In this document: piece by piece, positions 25,750 through 34,446 of the stretch
Position numbering within the stretch: the stretch's first letter is position 1
How the letters are laid out: each line of letters starts with the position of its first letter
Origin: Desertivirga brevis
GTDB taxonomy: Bacteria; Bacteroidota; Bacteroidia; Sphingobacteriales; Sphingobacteriaceae
Assembly (NCBI RefSeq): GCF_017355835.1
Contig: NZ_JAFEWF010000005.1
Location: 124,001 to 188,000 of the forward strand
DNA length: 64,000 bases
Reading direction: 5' to 3'
The notes under the pieces: model-generated
What the model was told of the DNA's origin: nothing
Databases searched by the model: none
The model's input: only the letters and a program-made list of their open reading frames with translations
Program-made: the position numbers and the translations under genes

Positions 25750-26125
25750 TGGCTTAAACTATATTATAAATAATTATGGCTTGCCACTAAAGTGCCCTCC
25801 ATTCCAAAGGCTATCTGATTTAGGAAATATAATAGTATATGCGGGTAGAAAAAGTTGTGTTATAGACGCAGCCTTGCTTAATGCGAAAGGAAACCACACA
25901 AATAATGCCTCATCAAGCCTTATCAAATTTTCTGCTTTTTACCTACATTAGTACTTACAACTGGGGAGACGGTTTTATTGCAGCCAGCTTCTAGCGAAAT
26001 GGTAACAATTGAAAACAATGTCAAGCGAATTGACAGGAAGTTAATAGAAAAGTACAATAATATACAATACGAATACACGGATTTTGAGTGCCATTAGCAA
26101 GTTGGGCATTTTGCTGACGACGGAA
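25750..26125. other. Gap without a clear gene; possible coding remnant
   Basis: Nothing intact. On the plus strand a frame ending at 26097 reads QPASSEMVTIENNVKRIDRK and continues LIEKYNNIQYEYTDFECH before a stop, which looks like the C-terminus of a lost protein; an overlapping frame reads YNWGDGF. Probably decayed gene material at the array edge. Confidence 0.3.
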
Positions 26126-26491
26126 ATGAAACCACAAATAAAATATATAGAATTAAAGACCAGCCATAACGATGATGGACCAGCATGGATAGCTGAAGTT
26201 GAACTTTCAAGATCCGGCAGGACGATATATTTTAATGGTCTTGCTCTCTTAGGTAAAGGTCATGGAGCTTGCACAGATTTAGAAACAGGTGACATCTACT
26301 GGATTTCAGGAATTAAGAAAAATGGGAAGGACAGACATAGAGCTGGCAAAGGGAAGATAATGGTCGATCGTAAGATTCTGGAGAGTTATTTGGATTTACG
26401 CGGCCTTAGCCTCCTTCACAGAAATAAGTATGAATTGATTGATATTCTTCCCACCAACAAGCGAAAGTTTGCTGAGATTGAAAATTCGTAA
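26126..26491 (+). CDS. Small conserved hypothetical protein
   Basis: A 121-residue protein; ATG at 26126 is preferred over an upstream in-frame TTG because MKPQIKYIELKTSHNDDGP is the natural beginning. The body has GRTIYFNGLALLGKGHG, ETGDIYWISGIKKNGKDRHR and a C-terminal KYELIDI. I recall this pattern as a small family of unknown function, sometimes mislabelled as DXP synthase; nothing here supports that enzyme. Plus-strand orientation sets it apart from the array. Confidence 0.65.
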   Translation: MKPQIKYIELKTSHNDDGPAWIAEVELSRSGRTIYFNGLALLGKGHGACTDLETGDIYWISGIKKNGKDRHRAGKGKIMVDRKILESYLDLRGLSLLHRNKYELIDILPTNKRKFAEIENS

Positions 26492-26723
26492 TTTAAACAG
26501 CTTTAATAATCCAACGAACCTTGAAACAAGCCTAAAGATTTATCCAGCAAGGTCCATTCGAAACATCGGTTTCACCAGTTATAAGGTTGATTGTCGATGT
26601 CATACATTCGTTATAGCCGTTCACATAGCTTCTTATATCGACAATTTTTTCCAGATTATCTATTAATATGAGAGCTATCTCAAGAATAGTCATAAGTAAT
26701 TAAAGGGTAGGGGCAAAAAGTCA

Positions 26724-26754
26724 AAAAGCCGAACAATATTCTTGATCGGCTTTT
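26724..26754. terminator. Bidirectional terminator
   Basis: AAAAGCCGA (26724-26732) pairs with TCGGCTTTT (26746-26754) around a 13-nt loop, giving a 9-bp stem with U-tracts in both directions. It serves the minus-strand SDR and possibly the plus-strand gene ending at 26491. The sequence from 26492 to 26723 holds nothing else I can support. Confidence 0.7.
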
Positions 26755-26798
26755 GGGCTGTTATGGAGCCTGAAGCTGCGTTGCATCGAAGTTAATTA

Positions 26799-27542
26799 TT
26801 ACGCGCTTTGACCGCCGTCAACGTTTAAGGTTGCGCCGGTAATATACCGGGCATCATCACTTGCCAGAAAAGCAACAGCTGCACTAATATCATCAGGCTC
26901 ACCATAGCGGCCGAGAGCTACAGCCTGTACCATAGCAGCACTAAACGGCCCGTCAGAAGGATTCATATCGGTATTGATCAATCCCGGTTGAATGATATTC
27001 GCAGTGATGTTCCTAGTACCAAGATCTCTGGCCCAGCTTCGGGTATAGGCAGAAAGCGCTGCTTTTGTCGCCGAGTAATCGCTAATGCCGGGATAGGGTG
27101 ATCTAGCCGCGCCAGTTGAGCCAATCGTGATAATCCTGCCTCCATCGTTCATTTTTGAAACTATTGTTCTTACAGTGTGCGCTACACCTATAACATTCAC
27201 GTCCCACTGCTGTCTTAGTGCATTTTTGTCTACTGTCTCATCTTCAACTCCGCCAGTTACAAACAGGCCAGCGCTATTGATGAGAATATCGATGTTTCCA
27301 GATTCTGTTGCGGCAGCAATTGCAGCGTCAATCTGAACAGCACTACCAGTATCGGCTTTTATGGCTTTCGCTTTAACGCCGTAGCTTTCTATTTCCTTTA
27401 CCAAAGCCTCTGCCTTATTTGCACTATTCACGTAAGTGAAAATTACATTAGCTCCTTCGGCTGCGAGCCTTTTTACAATTGCTGCCCCAATACCACGGCT
27501 TCCGCCAGTAACCAGCGCTGTTTTATTTGCTAATTTTAACAT
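26799..27542 (-). CDS. SDR family oxidoreductase (FabG-like)
   Basis: A 247-residue classical SDR. TGGSRGIGAAIVKRL binds NADP(H); further motifs are INSAGLF (in place of NNAG), the catalytic Ser in TIGSTGAARS, Y-S-A-T-K, and the C-terminal end ITGATLNVDGGQSA typical of FabG-like enzymes. It lies 41 bp downstream of the quinone oxidoreductase gene on the same strand, a pairing common in Bacteroidota, probably for detoxifying reactive carbonyls or quinones. Divergent regulator at 28737. Confidence 0.92.
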   Translation of the reverse strand: MLKLANKTALVTGGSRGIGAAIVKRLAAEGANVIFTYVNSANKAEALVKEIESYGVKAKAIKADTGSAVQIDAAIAAATESGNIDILINSAGLFVTGGVEDETVDKNALRQQWDVNVIGVAHTVRTIVSKMNDGGRIITIGSTGAARSPYPGISDYSATKAALSAYTRSWARDLGTRNITANIIQPGLINTDMNPSDGPFSAAMVQAVALGRYGEPDDISAAVAFLASDDARYITGATLNVDGGQSA

Positions 27543-27583
27543 GATCTTGCTTATTTAAATTTTGTTAGTTCTTCTGTGATGTA

Positions 27584-28567
27584 TTATGGATGGAATATTA
27601 CTGACCCTGTTGTTTGACTGGATTCGAGATCCTGATGGGCTTTCGCCACGTCTGATAAATGGTAGATAGTAGGTTCAATTTTACCAAGAATACCAGTACT
27701 AAAGGCTTCAAACAGCTCTGCTGAAGCAGTGTCTACACTTTCGCGATCAGGCAAATATTGGCCGAGTGCCGGACGAACCAGTTTAATTTGATTAGCGGTA
27801 AGTAGTTTCTGATCGATAGAAGGTGCACCGGAGGCATTTCCATAAAGAACAGCCGTACCCCCAATTTTTATTAATTTGACCGACTCTTCAAATGTAGCTT
27901 TACCAACCCCATCAAATACCGCCTGCACACCCTCACCATGGATTATTGCATGGACAGCCACTCCTAAATCTTCTTTGTCAAGGGCTATTACATGATCTAT
28001 ACCTGCTTGTAAAACCCTCTCTTTTTTCGAAGAGCTCCCAACGGTTCCAATTACTTGAGCACCAAGCGCTTTTGCCCATCTGCTCACCAGCGATCCAACT
28101 CCGCCAGCTGCTGCGTGAACGATAACTACATCCCCTGGTTTTATAGCATAGGCCTGCTTAATCAACATTCTGGCAGTAAGTCCTTTGGCCATCAGAGAGG
28201 CAGCCTCGTCGAAGTGGATATTGTCAGGTATCTTTATTAAGTCACTTGCATTAATCAATCTTCTTTCAGCATATGCACCGATAGAGAAAAAATAAACCAC
28301 CCTGTCGCCTTCTTTTAAATGAACAACATTTTCTCCAACAGCTTCAACCACTCCGGCTGCCTCTACGCCTATGATAGCAGGAAGCTGATTTACAGGGAAG
28401 CTTCCATTCCGAAAAAGAACATCGACAAAATTAAGAGCGATGGCCTTATGTCTGATCAATACTTCGCCGTTACCTGGTTCTCCAACAATTTGTTTTGAAT
28501 ATTCTAAAACGGATGGCGGGCCTTGTTTCTTGATTTGTACTACGCCAGTTTCTTCTGTTATTTTCAT
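27584..28567 (-). CDS. NADPH:quinone oxidoreductase (zinc-independent MDR family)
   Basis: A 327-residue medium-chain reductase of the QOR type. LPAIIGVEAAGVVEAVG and KEGDRVVYF are the GroES-like domain; VVIVHAAAGGVGSLVSRWAK is the NADPH-binding motif of quinone reductases, and there are no structural zinc cysteines. Reaction: one- or two-electron reduction of quinones with NADPH. First gene of a probable two-gene operon with the SDR; a Crp/Fnr-type regulator is divergent 169 bp away, so both are likely under its control. Confidence 0.92.
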   Translation of the reverse strand: MKITEETGVVQIKKQGPPSVLEYSKQIVGEPGNGEVLIRHKAIALNFVDVLFRNGSFPVNQLPAIIGVEAAGVVEAVGENVVHLKEGDRVVYFFSIGAYAERRLINASDLIKIPDNIHFDEAASLMAKGLTARMLIKQAYAIKPGDVVIVHAAAGGVGSLVSRWAKALGAQVIGTVGSSSKKERVLQAGIDHVIALDKEDLGVAVHAIIHGEGVQAVFDGVGKATFEESVKLIKIGGTAVLYGNASGAPSIDQKLLTANQIKLVRPALGQYLPDRESVDTASAELFEAFSTGILGKIEPTIYHLSDVAKAHQDLESSQTTGSVIFHP

Positions 28568-28736
28568 ATTTTAATTTTTATTGCTGATTTGATATTTCAA
28601 AGTTGAGATTTCGCCGTGATGCTCAGCTTGACTTTCGCAGTAAATTGACATTGACTTTTATCAAGGGTAGTGGTCGGGTAACTGAGAATATTCAGCATTT
28701 TATTTTTTATTTTTGACCTTAAGTTGTTCATTTTCC

Positions 28737-29342
28737 ATGCTGAAATTTCACGAAGATATTTTCGAGCCTTTTTTTGATTATATAGTAAACAAATCCAATC
28801 TCCCCATAAGTGAAGAAGATAAAAAGCTGATTAGGAATACATTTAAAATTAAACACTTAAGAAAGCGGCAGTATCTATTGCAGGAAGGGGACGTTTGTAA
28901 GTATATGGCCTTTATTGTGAAAGGAGCAGGGAAAATGTATATGGTGAATAAAAGCGGACAGGAAAACGTAATCCGTTTAGCAATAGAATCCTGGTGGTTA
29001 GGCGATTTCGAAAGCTACACCTTAAACTCGCCCTCCGTGTATAATATTGAAATGATAGAGGACTCTGACGTTCTATTGATTAATGATCAGAGTATGCAGG
29101 AGCTTATAGCTAAGGTTCCGCCCTTGGCGAAGATGATAAAAGAGATTGACCGTAACAGCGCAATTGCTACTCAACGTAGGATCCAGACGGCAATCAGCTT
29201 AGGTGCTGAGGAACGGTATGATGAAATGCTTCAATCTTATCCTGAATTTATCCGAAGATTTCCCCAAACAATGATAGCGTCATATTTAGGCATTTCCGCT
29301 GAAACCTTAAGCAGGATCAGGAAAAATCTATTACGTAAATAA
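28737..29342 (+). CDS. Crp/Fnr family transcriptional regulator
   Basis: A 201-residue regulator; ATG at 28737 is used because the upstream in-frame TTG adds only eight atypical residues. Residues about 30-125 form a cyclic-nucleotide-binding-like barrel (RKRQYLLQEGDVCKYMAFIV). The C-terminal helix-turn-helix is degenerate but visible (RFPQTMIASYLGISAETLSR). This is the typical Bacteroidota small Crp-like regulator without conserved cAMP contacts. Divergent from the quinone reductase operon and likely its regulator. Confidence 0.9.
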   Translation: MLKFHEDIFEPFFDYIVNKSNLPISEEDKKLIRNTFKIKHLRKRQYLLQEGDVCKYMAFIVKGAGKMYMVNKSGQENVIRLAIESWWLGDFESYTLNSPSVYNIEMIEDSDVLLINDQSMQELIAKVPPLAKMIKEIDRNSAIATQRRIQTAISLGAEERYDEMLQSYPEFIRRFPQTMIASYLGISAETLSRIRKNLLRK

Positions 29343-29684
29343 AAATAAACTCTCAATTAGCAATTACACCTAAAAGATCGGATTTCCATTATTAATCGAG
29401 CCCCCTACATTGAAGCTCTAATGGAAAGGTTGTTACCAGATAAGATGCTTCTATAATTAGAACTGGCGGTAACGCTATTGGTGCGATCCCATTCTTTGTC
29501 TCGATGGCATCTTTTTTATTATATTTAAGATATGTTATAAATAATAAACGATAAAAATACAAGTACTTATGAGTCTGTAATATTCAGCAATTGTATTGTG
29601 ATATTTCCTTTCTTTTGCGATCCCCCGGTCGGTTAATTTCAATTTCTTTTATTTATTAAACCTATTTAAACCCACAAAATCTTC
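29343..29684. other. Intergenic gap, no gene supported
   Basis: AT-rich spacer. A short open stretch ending at 29454 reads RAPYIEALMERLLPDKMLL and could be the last codons of a lost gene, but it has no start and cannot be assigned. It marks the border between ordinary chromosomal genes and the mobile-looking module that follows. Confidence 0.35.
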
Positions 29685-30104
29685 ATGAAAAGAAAGAAGT
29701 CTAGACAGAGTCCTGCGTTAAGCATAAGGACTAAGAAACGTATTATCAGAGTTTGCAAAGCCATAGACGCCCTGGGAGAGAATTCAGCAGATATTGTTGA
29801 AGGATTGGTTGCGATCTTTGGTACCCTGAACCAGCAGAAAGAACAGGGGGAGCAATTAAATAGCGAGGTACAAACAGTTATGTTAAATAAGAAGAGACAG
29901 CAGGTGTTTCGCGAAAGCTGGCTGGATCGGCAGGAGGTAATGCAACTGATGCCCATTAGCGATCGTAGCTTATACGACTTAACCAGGACAGGCGAATTAC
30001 CTTCTTATACATTCAAAGGCAAGCTTTTCTTCAAGCTGGCCGACGTAGAAGCGCTTATGAAAAGGAGAGGTGGTGATGAAGGAGAAGATAGAATAGCGGT
30101 TTAA
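29685..30104 (+). CDS. Helix-turn-helix (HTH_17, excisionase-like) protein
   Basis: A 139-residue protein with a basic N-terminus (MKRKKSRQSP), a helical middle, and a C-terminal winged HTH_17 domain: WLDRQEVMQLMPISDRSLYD then LPSYTFKGKLFFKLADVEAL. In Bacteroidota, such proteins accompany conjugative and mobilizable elements. It begins the module that includes the RteC-like and DnaC-like genes. A strong terminator follows at 30125. Confidence 0.78.
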   Translation: MKRKKSRQSPALSIRTKKRIIRVCKAIDALGENSADIVEGLVAIFGTLNQQKEQGEQLNSEVQTVMLNKKRQQVFRESWLDRQEVMQLMPISDRSLYDLTRTGELPSYTFKGKLFFKLADVEALMKRRGGDEGEDRIAV

Positions 30105-30124
30105 TTCGTGAACTCTCATACAAC

Positions 30125-30157
30125 AAAAATGTCCGGGCTATTCACCTGGACATTTTT
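30125..30157. terminator. Bidirectional terminator between convergent genes
   Basis: AAAAATGTCC (30125-30134) pairs perfectly with GGACATTTTT (30148-30157), extendable by two G-C pairs, with a U-tract on both strands. It separates the HTH gene from the convergent 82-residue gene. Confidence 0.85.
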
Positions 30158-30170
30158 TATTTAACCCCAA

Positions 30171-30419
30171 TCAAGGACCATCGCCTTCCAGATCCTGGCC
30201 TTCATCTTTCCCTACCGCTGTACTGGATACAGCGGAGGCAACCAGTCCCGCTGTTACCAGGTAACCAGCAACTGTAGTTATCGCTACTGGCAAAGAAATA
30301 GGAGCGGAGAGGAGAGCTGAGCCGAGAGCACTGAGGATTAACCCAACGTTTCGGACCTTTTTGAAAAAGGGCGGCGTAGGGGATTTTAAACGGGCTATTA
30401 TGGAGGATCTTTTCTTCAT
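30171..30419 (-). CDS. Small membrane protein of a Bacteroidota mobile-element family
   Basis: An 82-residue protein: a basic start (KKRSSIIARLKSP), the sequence FFKKVRNVGLILSALGSALL, then a second hydrophobic stretch through VTAGLVASAVSSTAV. Two membrane segments in a small protein recall a holin, but the pattern is better known to me as a conserved unknown next to DUF6266 genes. It follows the 117-residue gene by 12 bp. Confidence 0.7.
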   Translation of the reverse strand: MKKRSSIIARLKSPTPPFFKKVRNVGLILSALGSALLSAPISLPVAITTVAGYLVTAGLVASAVSSTAVGKDEGQDLEGDGP

Positions 30420-30431
30420 TATAGTAATGCT

Positions 30432-30785
30432 TTAAGTAATTTTAGTTGAAGTTTTTGTAGAGGTAGGAAGGACTGGTTTCTCACTACCGGCCACAACCTT
30501 CTTTTTCCTCATCAACGCTACTCCCGACTCTTCCTCAAAATGCTTCAATAAATAAACTTCCAGTTGCTCCAGGCGCTTTTCGTGGAAGTTGATGCGCTCG
30601 AATATTCTCACGCTTTCGGCGTTCATGTTGGCCTTGATCACTTCGGTGCTGGTGATGATCTCGCTGAGGTTTTGTTCTACCTTGCGGAAATCGCTATGCA
30701 GCTGCCGCACAAAAAAGGCGATGACTGAAAACAGCAGCGATAGTATCGCCCCTAAAATCAGATTGCTGTTGACTATACTTTCCAT
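30432..30785 (-). CDS. Small single-pass coiled-coil protein
   Basis: A 117-residue protein with an N-terminal membrane anchor (LILGAILSLLFSVIAFFV), then a coiled coil (KVEQNLSEIITSTEVIKANM to RINFHEKRLEQLEVYLL) and a basic, threonine-rich tail. Function unknown; gene order with the 82-residue protein suggests cooperation. The tetranucleotide repeat tract at 30795-30943 lies immediately upstream of its start. Confidence 0.7.
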   Translation of the reverse strand: MESIVNSNLILGAILSLLFSVIAFFVRQLHSDFRKVEQNLSEIITSTEVIKANMNAESVRIFERINFHEKRLEQLEVYLLKHFEEESGVALMRKKKVVAGSEKPVLPTSTKTSTKIT

Positions 30786-30794
30786 GTTTTTTTG

Positions 30795-30943
30795 AAATGA
30801 ATGAATGAGAGAAGGAATGAATGAATGAGAGAATGAGAGAATGATGGATTGAAGGAATGAATGAGAGAATGAATGGATGAGAGAATGAGTGAATGAAGGA
30901 TTGAATGAGAGAATGAAGGAATGAATGATTGAAAGACTGAATA
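30795..30943. repeat. Degenerate tetranucleotide tandem repeat
   Basis: About 150 bp of 4-bp units, mostly GAAT with GAGA, GAAG and GATT variants, in register. It starts 10 bp upstream of the minus-strand gene at 30785. The rest of the gap to 31155 shows no gene. On the coding strand the tract has no stop codons and could even be translated in frame with the gene. Confidence 0.85.
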
Positions 30944-31155
30944 GATAAAGATTTTTACCTTACGTGATACTTTATGTGGACTTCTCTAATCTGTTTCTTA
31001 CTAATACCTCATTAAATCCTGCTTTAACCTCTTTTGCTAACATCTCATACACTTGCTGTTCTTCCCCTTAGCCATTCGAATGATCTTTATTGCCATTAGC
31101 TTTGATCATTTGGTGATTTAAGGATGGGCTCCCTGGTTCCAGGAAGCCCAATTCC

Positions 31156-31803
31156 TTAGGCAGTTACTGTTATTCGGCCTCCGTAGTACGTACGGGTCAC
31201 TTCTTTGCCATTCGCTGAAGCCATGAACAAATAGGTTTCTACCTCCTTGCCATCCCATTCCGCTGGAAGCGTCATGCTCAAGGATCCATTCTCACGAGTG
31301 GCCTCGCTAAGAGTATACTCTACTTCATCTAACTCTGGGCAGAAGGCCAGGGTGAATACATTATCCGTTTTCAGAGATTTCCCTTTACCTGAATTGTCCG
31401 TCCAGCTAAAATCTACCTTCAACTCTGCTGCAGCTGCTACAGCCAGGTTAGTTGGCAAGAGTAATACACCACTGCTCAAGCTTAGGGCAGGGAAATCGAC
31501 CAAAAACTGGGGATAGTTTCCGGTGATGGCATTCTTGATGTTTTCAGACAAAGCTACGTTGTAGGCAGTTGCCTTTTTGGCCTGATTCTTATAACCTACA
31601 TCCAGTAAAGGGCGCAGAGGAGCCAGGAAGTCGGTCATCAGCGCAAAGCGATGTTGTTGTTCTACCTGAGCCTGGGTAGGCACCCTGTTCTTGTTGATCT
31701 TTGGCAGGCTCTTCAGGTAGTCGATGCCGCGCCAGCTGCTTCCTACTACATTCCCGATCTTTCCGTAAAAGTTTCCAAAAATTCCATTGCTAAATTTTCC
31801 CAT
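31156..31803 (-). CDS. DUF6266 family protein
   Basis: A 215-residue protein matching the Bacteroidota family DUF6266: the start GKFSNGIFGNFYGKIGNVVG, then WRGIDYLKSLPK, a helical middle and a beta-sandwich end (VETYLFMASANGKEVTRTYY). Function unknown; the family often occurs in element-like contexts and multiple copies. The upstream region on this strand carries TACTTTTG (31873-31880), a plausible -7 element. Confidence 0.85.
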   Translation of the reverse strand: MGKFSNGIFGNFYGKIGNVVGSSWRGIDYLKSLPKINKNRVPTQAQVEQQHRFALMTDFLAPLRPLLDVGYKNQAKKATAYNVALSENIKNAITGNYPQFLVDFPALSLSSGVLLLPTNLAVAAAAELKVDFSWTDNSGKGKSLKTDNVFTLAFCPELDEVEYTLSEATRENGSLSMTLPAEWDGKEVETYLFMASANGKEVTRTYYGGRITVTA

Positions 31804-31920
31804 GATGTTAAAAAATTAAACGTTAAAAATCTGTTAATTGGCCTCAATTACCGGTAATCTTCGAAAGCCTGAGACAAAAGTAGCGAGGGTTTTTGGTGTT
31901 TTTAGCACTCCTGGAGGCCC

Positions 31921-31966
31921 TTGCGGCGTTTTGCGGGGATATGCGGGCTTTTGCGGAGAATTGCGG
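31921..31966. repeat. Five TTGCGG units spaced exactly 10 bp
   Basis: TTGCGG (or ATGCGG) begins at 31921, 31931, 31941 (ATGCGG), 31951 and 31961, a perfect 10-bp period, so all lie on one face of the helix. Open frames through this stretch do not keep a codon register and look non-coding. Iteron-like. Confidence 0.75.
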
Positions 31967-31991
31967 AAGGATTGGTACTTTCTTCGGGAAG

Positions 31992-32065
31992 TGTTCGGAA
32001 AAAGGGGGTACTTTGTTCGGAAAATTGGGGGGACTTTCCGAACCTGTCTCGAACCTGTCCCGAAG
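31992..32065. repeat. TGTTCGGAAAA and CGAACCTGTC direct repeats with hairpin
   Basis: TGTTCGGAAAA occurs at 31992 and 32014 (22-bp period), each followed by a G-run. CGAACCTGTC occurs at 32039 and 32050 with a third CGAA at 32061 (11-bp period). GTTCGGAAA (32015-32023) and TTTCCGAAC (32035-32043) form a 9-bp perfect stem. With the TTGCGG array next door, this is a dense protein-binding or origin-like region. The remaining gap to 32364 is AT-rich with nothing else seen. Confidence 0.7.
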
Positions 32066-32364
32066 CAGACCCTAACCTCACCATAACCGACACTCCCTAA
32101 TTATTACCTGTAAAATACTTCCATTCAAAGTAAAAAAAGGTGCCATTTAGTGTTTGCTAAAATCTTACTACAAGCACTAATCAACCGTCCTGCCTACGCG
32201 CGAAATTTAAGGAAACCATAGCTAAACTGACATGATATATAGCATACGTGTATGTGTTGTATTTCAATTATTTAGATTAGTTTTTGCTTTGTTTTTTGAT
32301 AAGGAATATTCTAGTTTCGCCACCTAAATATTTTCAATTTTTTTTAACGAATAAGTTATTTTTT

Positions 32365-33558
32365 ATGAACCTTTTTTTGCAATTAGCAGCGGATGTAGAA
32401 GTCTTCGCTACAAACCTTAAGCCCTCTATCAACAATCACTTTACCTATAAGGAAATCATTAACGAAACGGAGCGATTGAAGACAGAACTAAAAGTTCGTT
32501 ATTTCCAGGCAGGGTCAAAACCAGAGTTTCGGAAATTCACGGAATACCATCTGGAAAAGCTTTCTGAACTCTTAGGAACAGTCCGGGATATCGCTAGTGG
32601 AGTAGCCGCCAAATCAGGGGAAACTCATACGATAATTTCGTCTGAAAAGATGGCTGATGTTTTAGTGGTTTACCATAAGCTCCGGGCACTAATGGCCTTT
32701 TTTTATGAGATTTTTGGAAAATACCTCCCGAAAAATCATCATATCCCAGTGGTAAGTCAGCCAGTATTTATAAAGGAAGTAATGGGGTATAAGGAAGAAA
32801 TCACCAGAAAGCTAACTCAGTCAGACCCACTATTAGCACAATGGCCCTTAAAACCATTCGACAACTTTGTTCAACTTAAAGAGTTGCGCACCTGGCACCA
32901 AGTTGACTATTGCCGCTCCCTACATCTGGCATTCGGGGAACTTCAAGCTGAAGGTACTGCCTTAAACACAGAGAAGATTCTCCGCTTTTTGGTAAAGATG
33001 AATTACAATTCTCCAGAATTTTATCGGTTTTGCATAGATCTTATCAAGAAGGAAGAAGTTTATCCTAATATCAAACGCCTGGAACACCTCAAGAAGGAAG
33101 TTGGGCAGATCCAGGTTAACAAGGGAATGCAGTACAGAAGCGATATGAAAAGCATTAAAAAGCAAATTCAATGTTGGATAAATGAAGAGATCCAATATTG
33201 GAAGGAATCGGAATTAATAAAAGAAATGGAGGAAGAGATAAAGGCTGCAAGCACTGATAAACCTGGTGTATCAGGAGGTAAGATAAATACGCGTTTCACT
33301 GAGCATGTTTTGGCCTTTAAAACATCAGTTGAGATAGAGGCGGGCCTACTTTTTGGTAAAGGGCATCCTCAAGGTGTGCTCAAGAAAACATTGGAGACCT
33401 ACAATTGCATCAACCGGGATCATATATCCTATGAAAGCTTCAGAAAAAGATACTACGAACGCAATGTCGAAACTGCCAAGGAGTATAGACGACACCTACG
33501 CAAATGCCTTAACATAACAAATTTCTTTGTGTCAAATAACAGTGATACAGAGGATTAG
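32365..33558 (+). CDS. RteC-like protein
   Basis: A 397-residue soluble helical protein; ATG at 32365 preferred over an AT-rich upstream TTG extension. The central segment TEKILRFLVKMNYNSPEFYR and the surrounding helices resemble RteC, which in CTnDOT-type elements activates excision genes after tetracycline-dependent induction. The C-terminal part (RFTEHVLAFKTSVEIEAGLL through DHISYESFRKRYYER) fits Bacteroidota RteC-domain proteins. No RteA/RteB pair is present. It heads a plus-strand run with the 48-residue protein, the initiator-like and DnaC-like genes. Confidence 0.55.
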   Translation: MNLFLQLAADVEVFATNLKPSINNHFTYKEIINETERLKTELKVRYFQAGSKPEFRKFTEYHLEKLSELLGTVRDIASGVAAKSGETHTIISSEKMADVLVVYHKLRALMAFFYEIFGKYLPKNHHIPVVSQPVFIKEVMGYKEEITRKLTQSDPLLAQWPLKPFDNFVQLKELRTWHQVDYCRSLHLAFGELQAEGTALNTEKILRFLVKMNYNSPEFYRFCIDLIKKEEVYPNIKRLEHLKKEVGQIQVNKGMQYRSDMKSIKKQIQCWINEEIQYWKESELIKEMEEEIKAASTDKPGVSGGKINTRFTEHVLAFKTSVEIEAGLLFGKGHPQGVLKKTLETYNCINRDHISYESFRKRYYERNVETAKEYRRHLRKCLNITNFFVSNNSDTED

Positions 33559-33634
33559 GAAATTTTTGTCCACTTTGTACTTTGGCCGTTAGCTTTTGAT
33601 TTTTTAACTATGCTTATTAATCAAAAATAAACGT

Positions 33635-33781
33635 ATGATGAGAAAATTCAAAGGCGACCGCCTATCGAGAGTTTTTCCAGAGTTGCAGCGAAAACCTCAC
33701 AATCAATTTAAACGAGAATTACAAATTCTACGCAACCTGGTTTCCCAGAAGCAAAAACTTAAAAGATCACAGCATTTATGA
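33635..33781 (+). CDS. 48-residue basic protein
   Basis: An ATG frame of 48 codons whose TGA overlaps the ATG of the next gene (ATGA, 4-bp overlap), strong evidence of translational coupling. The product is very basic: MMRKFKGDRLSRVFPELQ followed by a helical FKRELQILRNLVSQKQKLK. It may bind DNA or act as a small adaptor for the replication proteins. No family recognised. Confidence 0.6.
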   Translation: MMRKFKGDRLSRVFPELQRKPHNQFKRELQILRNLVSQKQKLKRSQHL

Positions 33782-34446
33782 ATTACATCTTGCACCTAAA
33801 TGCCTTTTTCAAAAAGGCCAATGCCGATCCACGAATGAAAGCTTATCACATCAGTTTGTACATGGGCATTTTCCAGTTATGGAATGCAACGCATTTCCGG
33901 ACCTCTTTTTACGTAAGCCGGCAGGAATTGATGGAACTGGCGAAAATAGGATCAACCACTACCTATCACCAATACCTGAAGGATCTGGACGCCTGGAATT
34001 ACATCCAGTATTTCCCCTCCAAGGATATCTCCTCTGGCAGTCGCATTCGTTGCATCACATTTGCTACAAGCAGTCGCACAAGCAAAGCTACAAGCGATGA
34101 TACAAATGCTGATACAAACAATGTTCTACAACTAGTACCTTCTAATAAACATATAGAAACTTTAGAAAACAGTACAAAAAGTATTTCAATAAAAAACATC
34201 AAAAAGTTTTTCGAGGAGAATGGTTCCACCAGCAGGCAGGCGAAGAAATTCATCGACTACTACGAAGCGCGGGATTGGATGATTGAAAATGAGACTGTCA
34301 GCAATTGGGAAGTACCAGCACGAAGCTGGATCGCCAAGGAGGAGGAATTCAGGAAGAGCCGATTGGGGAAATCAGAACCTGCCACGAAAAAAACTTCAAT
34401 CATTGATTTAACTCCTAAAAATAAACGATATGACGAACCTTTGTAA
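33778..34446 (+). CDS. Putative replication initiator / DnaD-like protein
   Basis: A 222-residue protein. The N-terminal 100 residues resemble a winged-helix replication or regulatory domain (LYMGIFQLWNATHFRTSFYV; RQELMELAKIGSTTTYHQYL; KDLDAWNYIQYFPS). A Thr/Asn-rich linker leads to a DnaD/C-terminal-like helical part (VKKFFEENG-type segment KNIKKFFEENGSTSRQAKKF, then EARDWMIENETVSNWEVPAR). In Bacteroidota elements this arrangement precedes a DnaC-like loader, as here, where the genes overlap by 17 bp. Confidence 0.65.
   Translation: MNYILHLNAFFKKANADPRMKAYHISLYMGIFQLWNATHFRTSFYVSRQELMELAKIGSTTTYHQYLKDLDAWNYIQYFPSKDISSGSRIRCITFATSSRTSKATSDDTNADTNNVLQLVPSNKHIETLENSTKSISIKNIKKFFEENGSTSRQAKKFIDYYEARDWMIENETVSNWEVPARSWIAKEEEFRKSRLGKSEPATKKTSIIDLTPKNKRYDEPL

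Noticed and set aside
25697..25951. 84-codon plus-strand ORF
   Set aside because: Overlaps the start of the membrane-protein gene on the other strand and shows no protein-like pattern after it.
31838..32086. Plus-strand open frames across the TTGCGG and TGTTCGG repeats
   Set aside because: The repeats have 10-, 11- and 22-bp periods that do not keep a codon register, and the translations are low-complexity with many Cys and Gly. Regulatory or origin-like DNA explains them better.
12391..32158. Shared 16-mer GCCATTTAGTGTTTGC at 12391-12406 and at about 32141
   Set aside because: One 16-nt coincidence in 64 kb of AT-rich DNA is expected by chance roughly every other window; flanks do not match.
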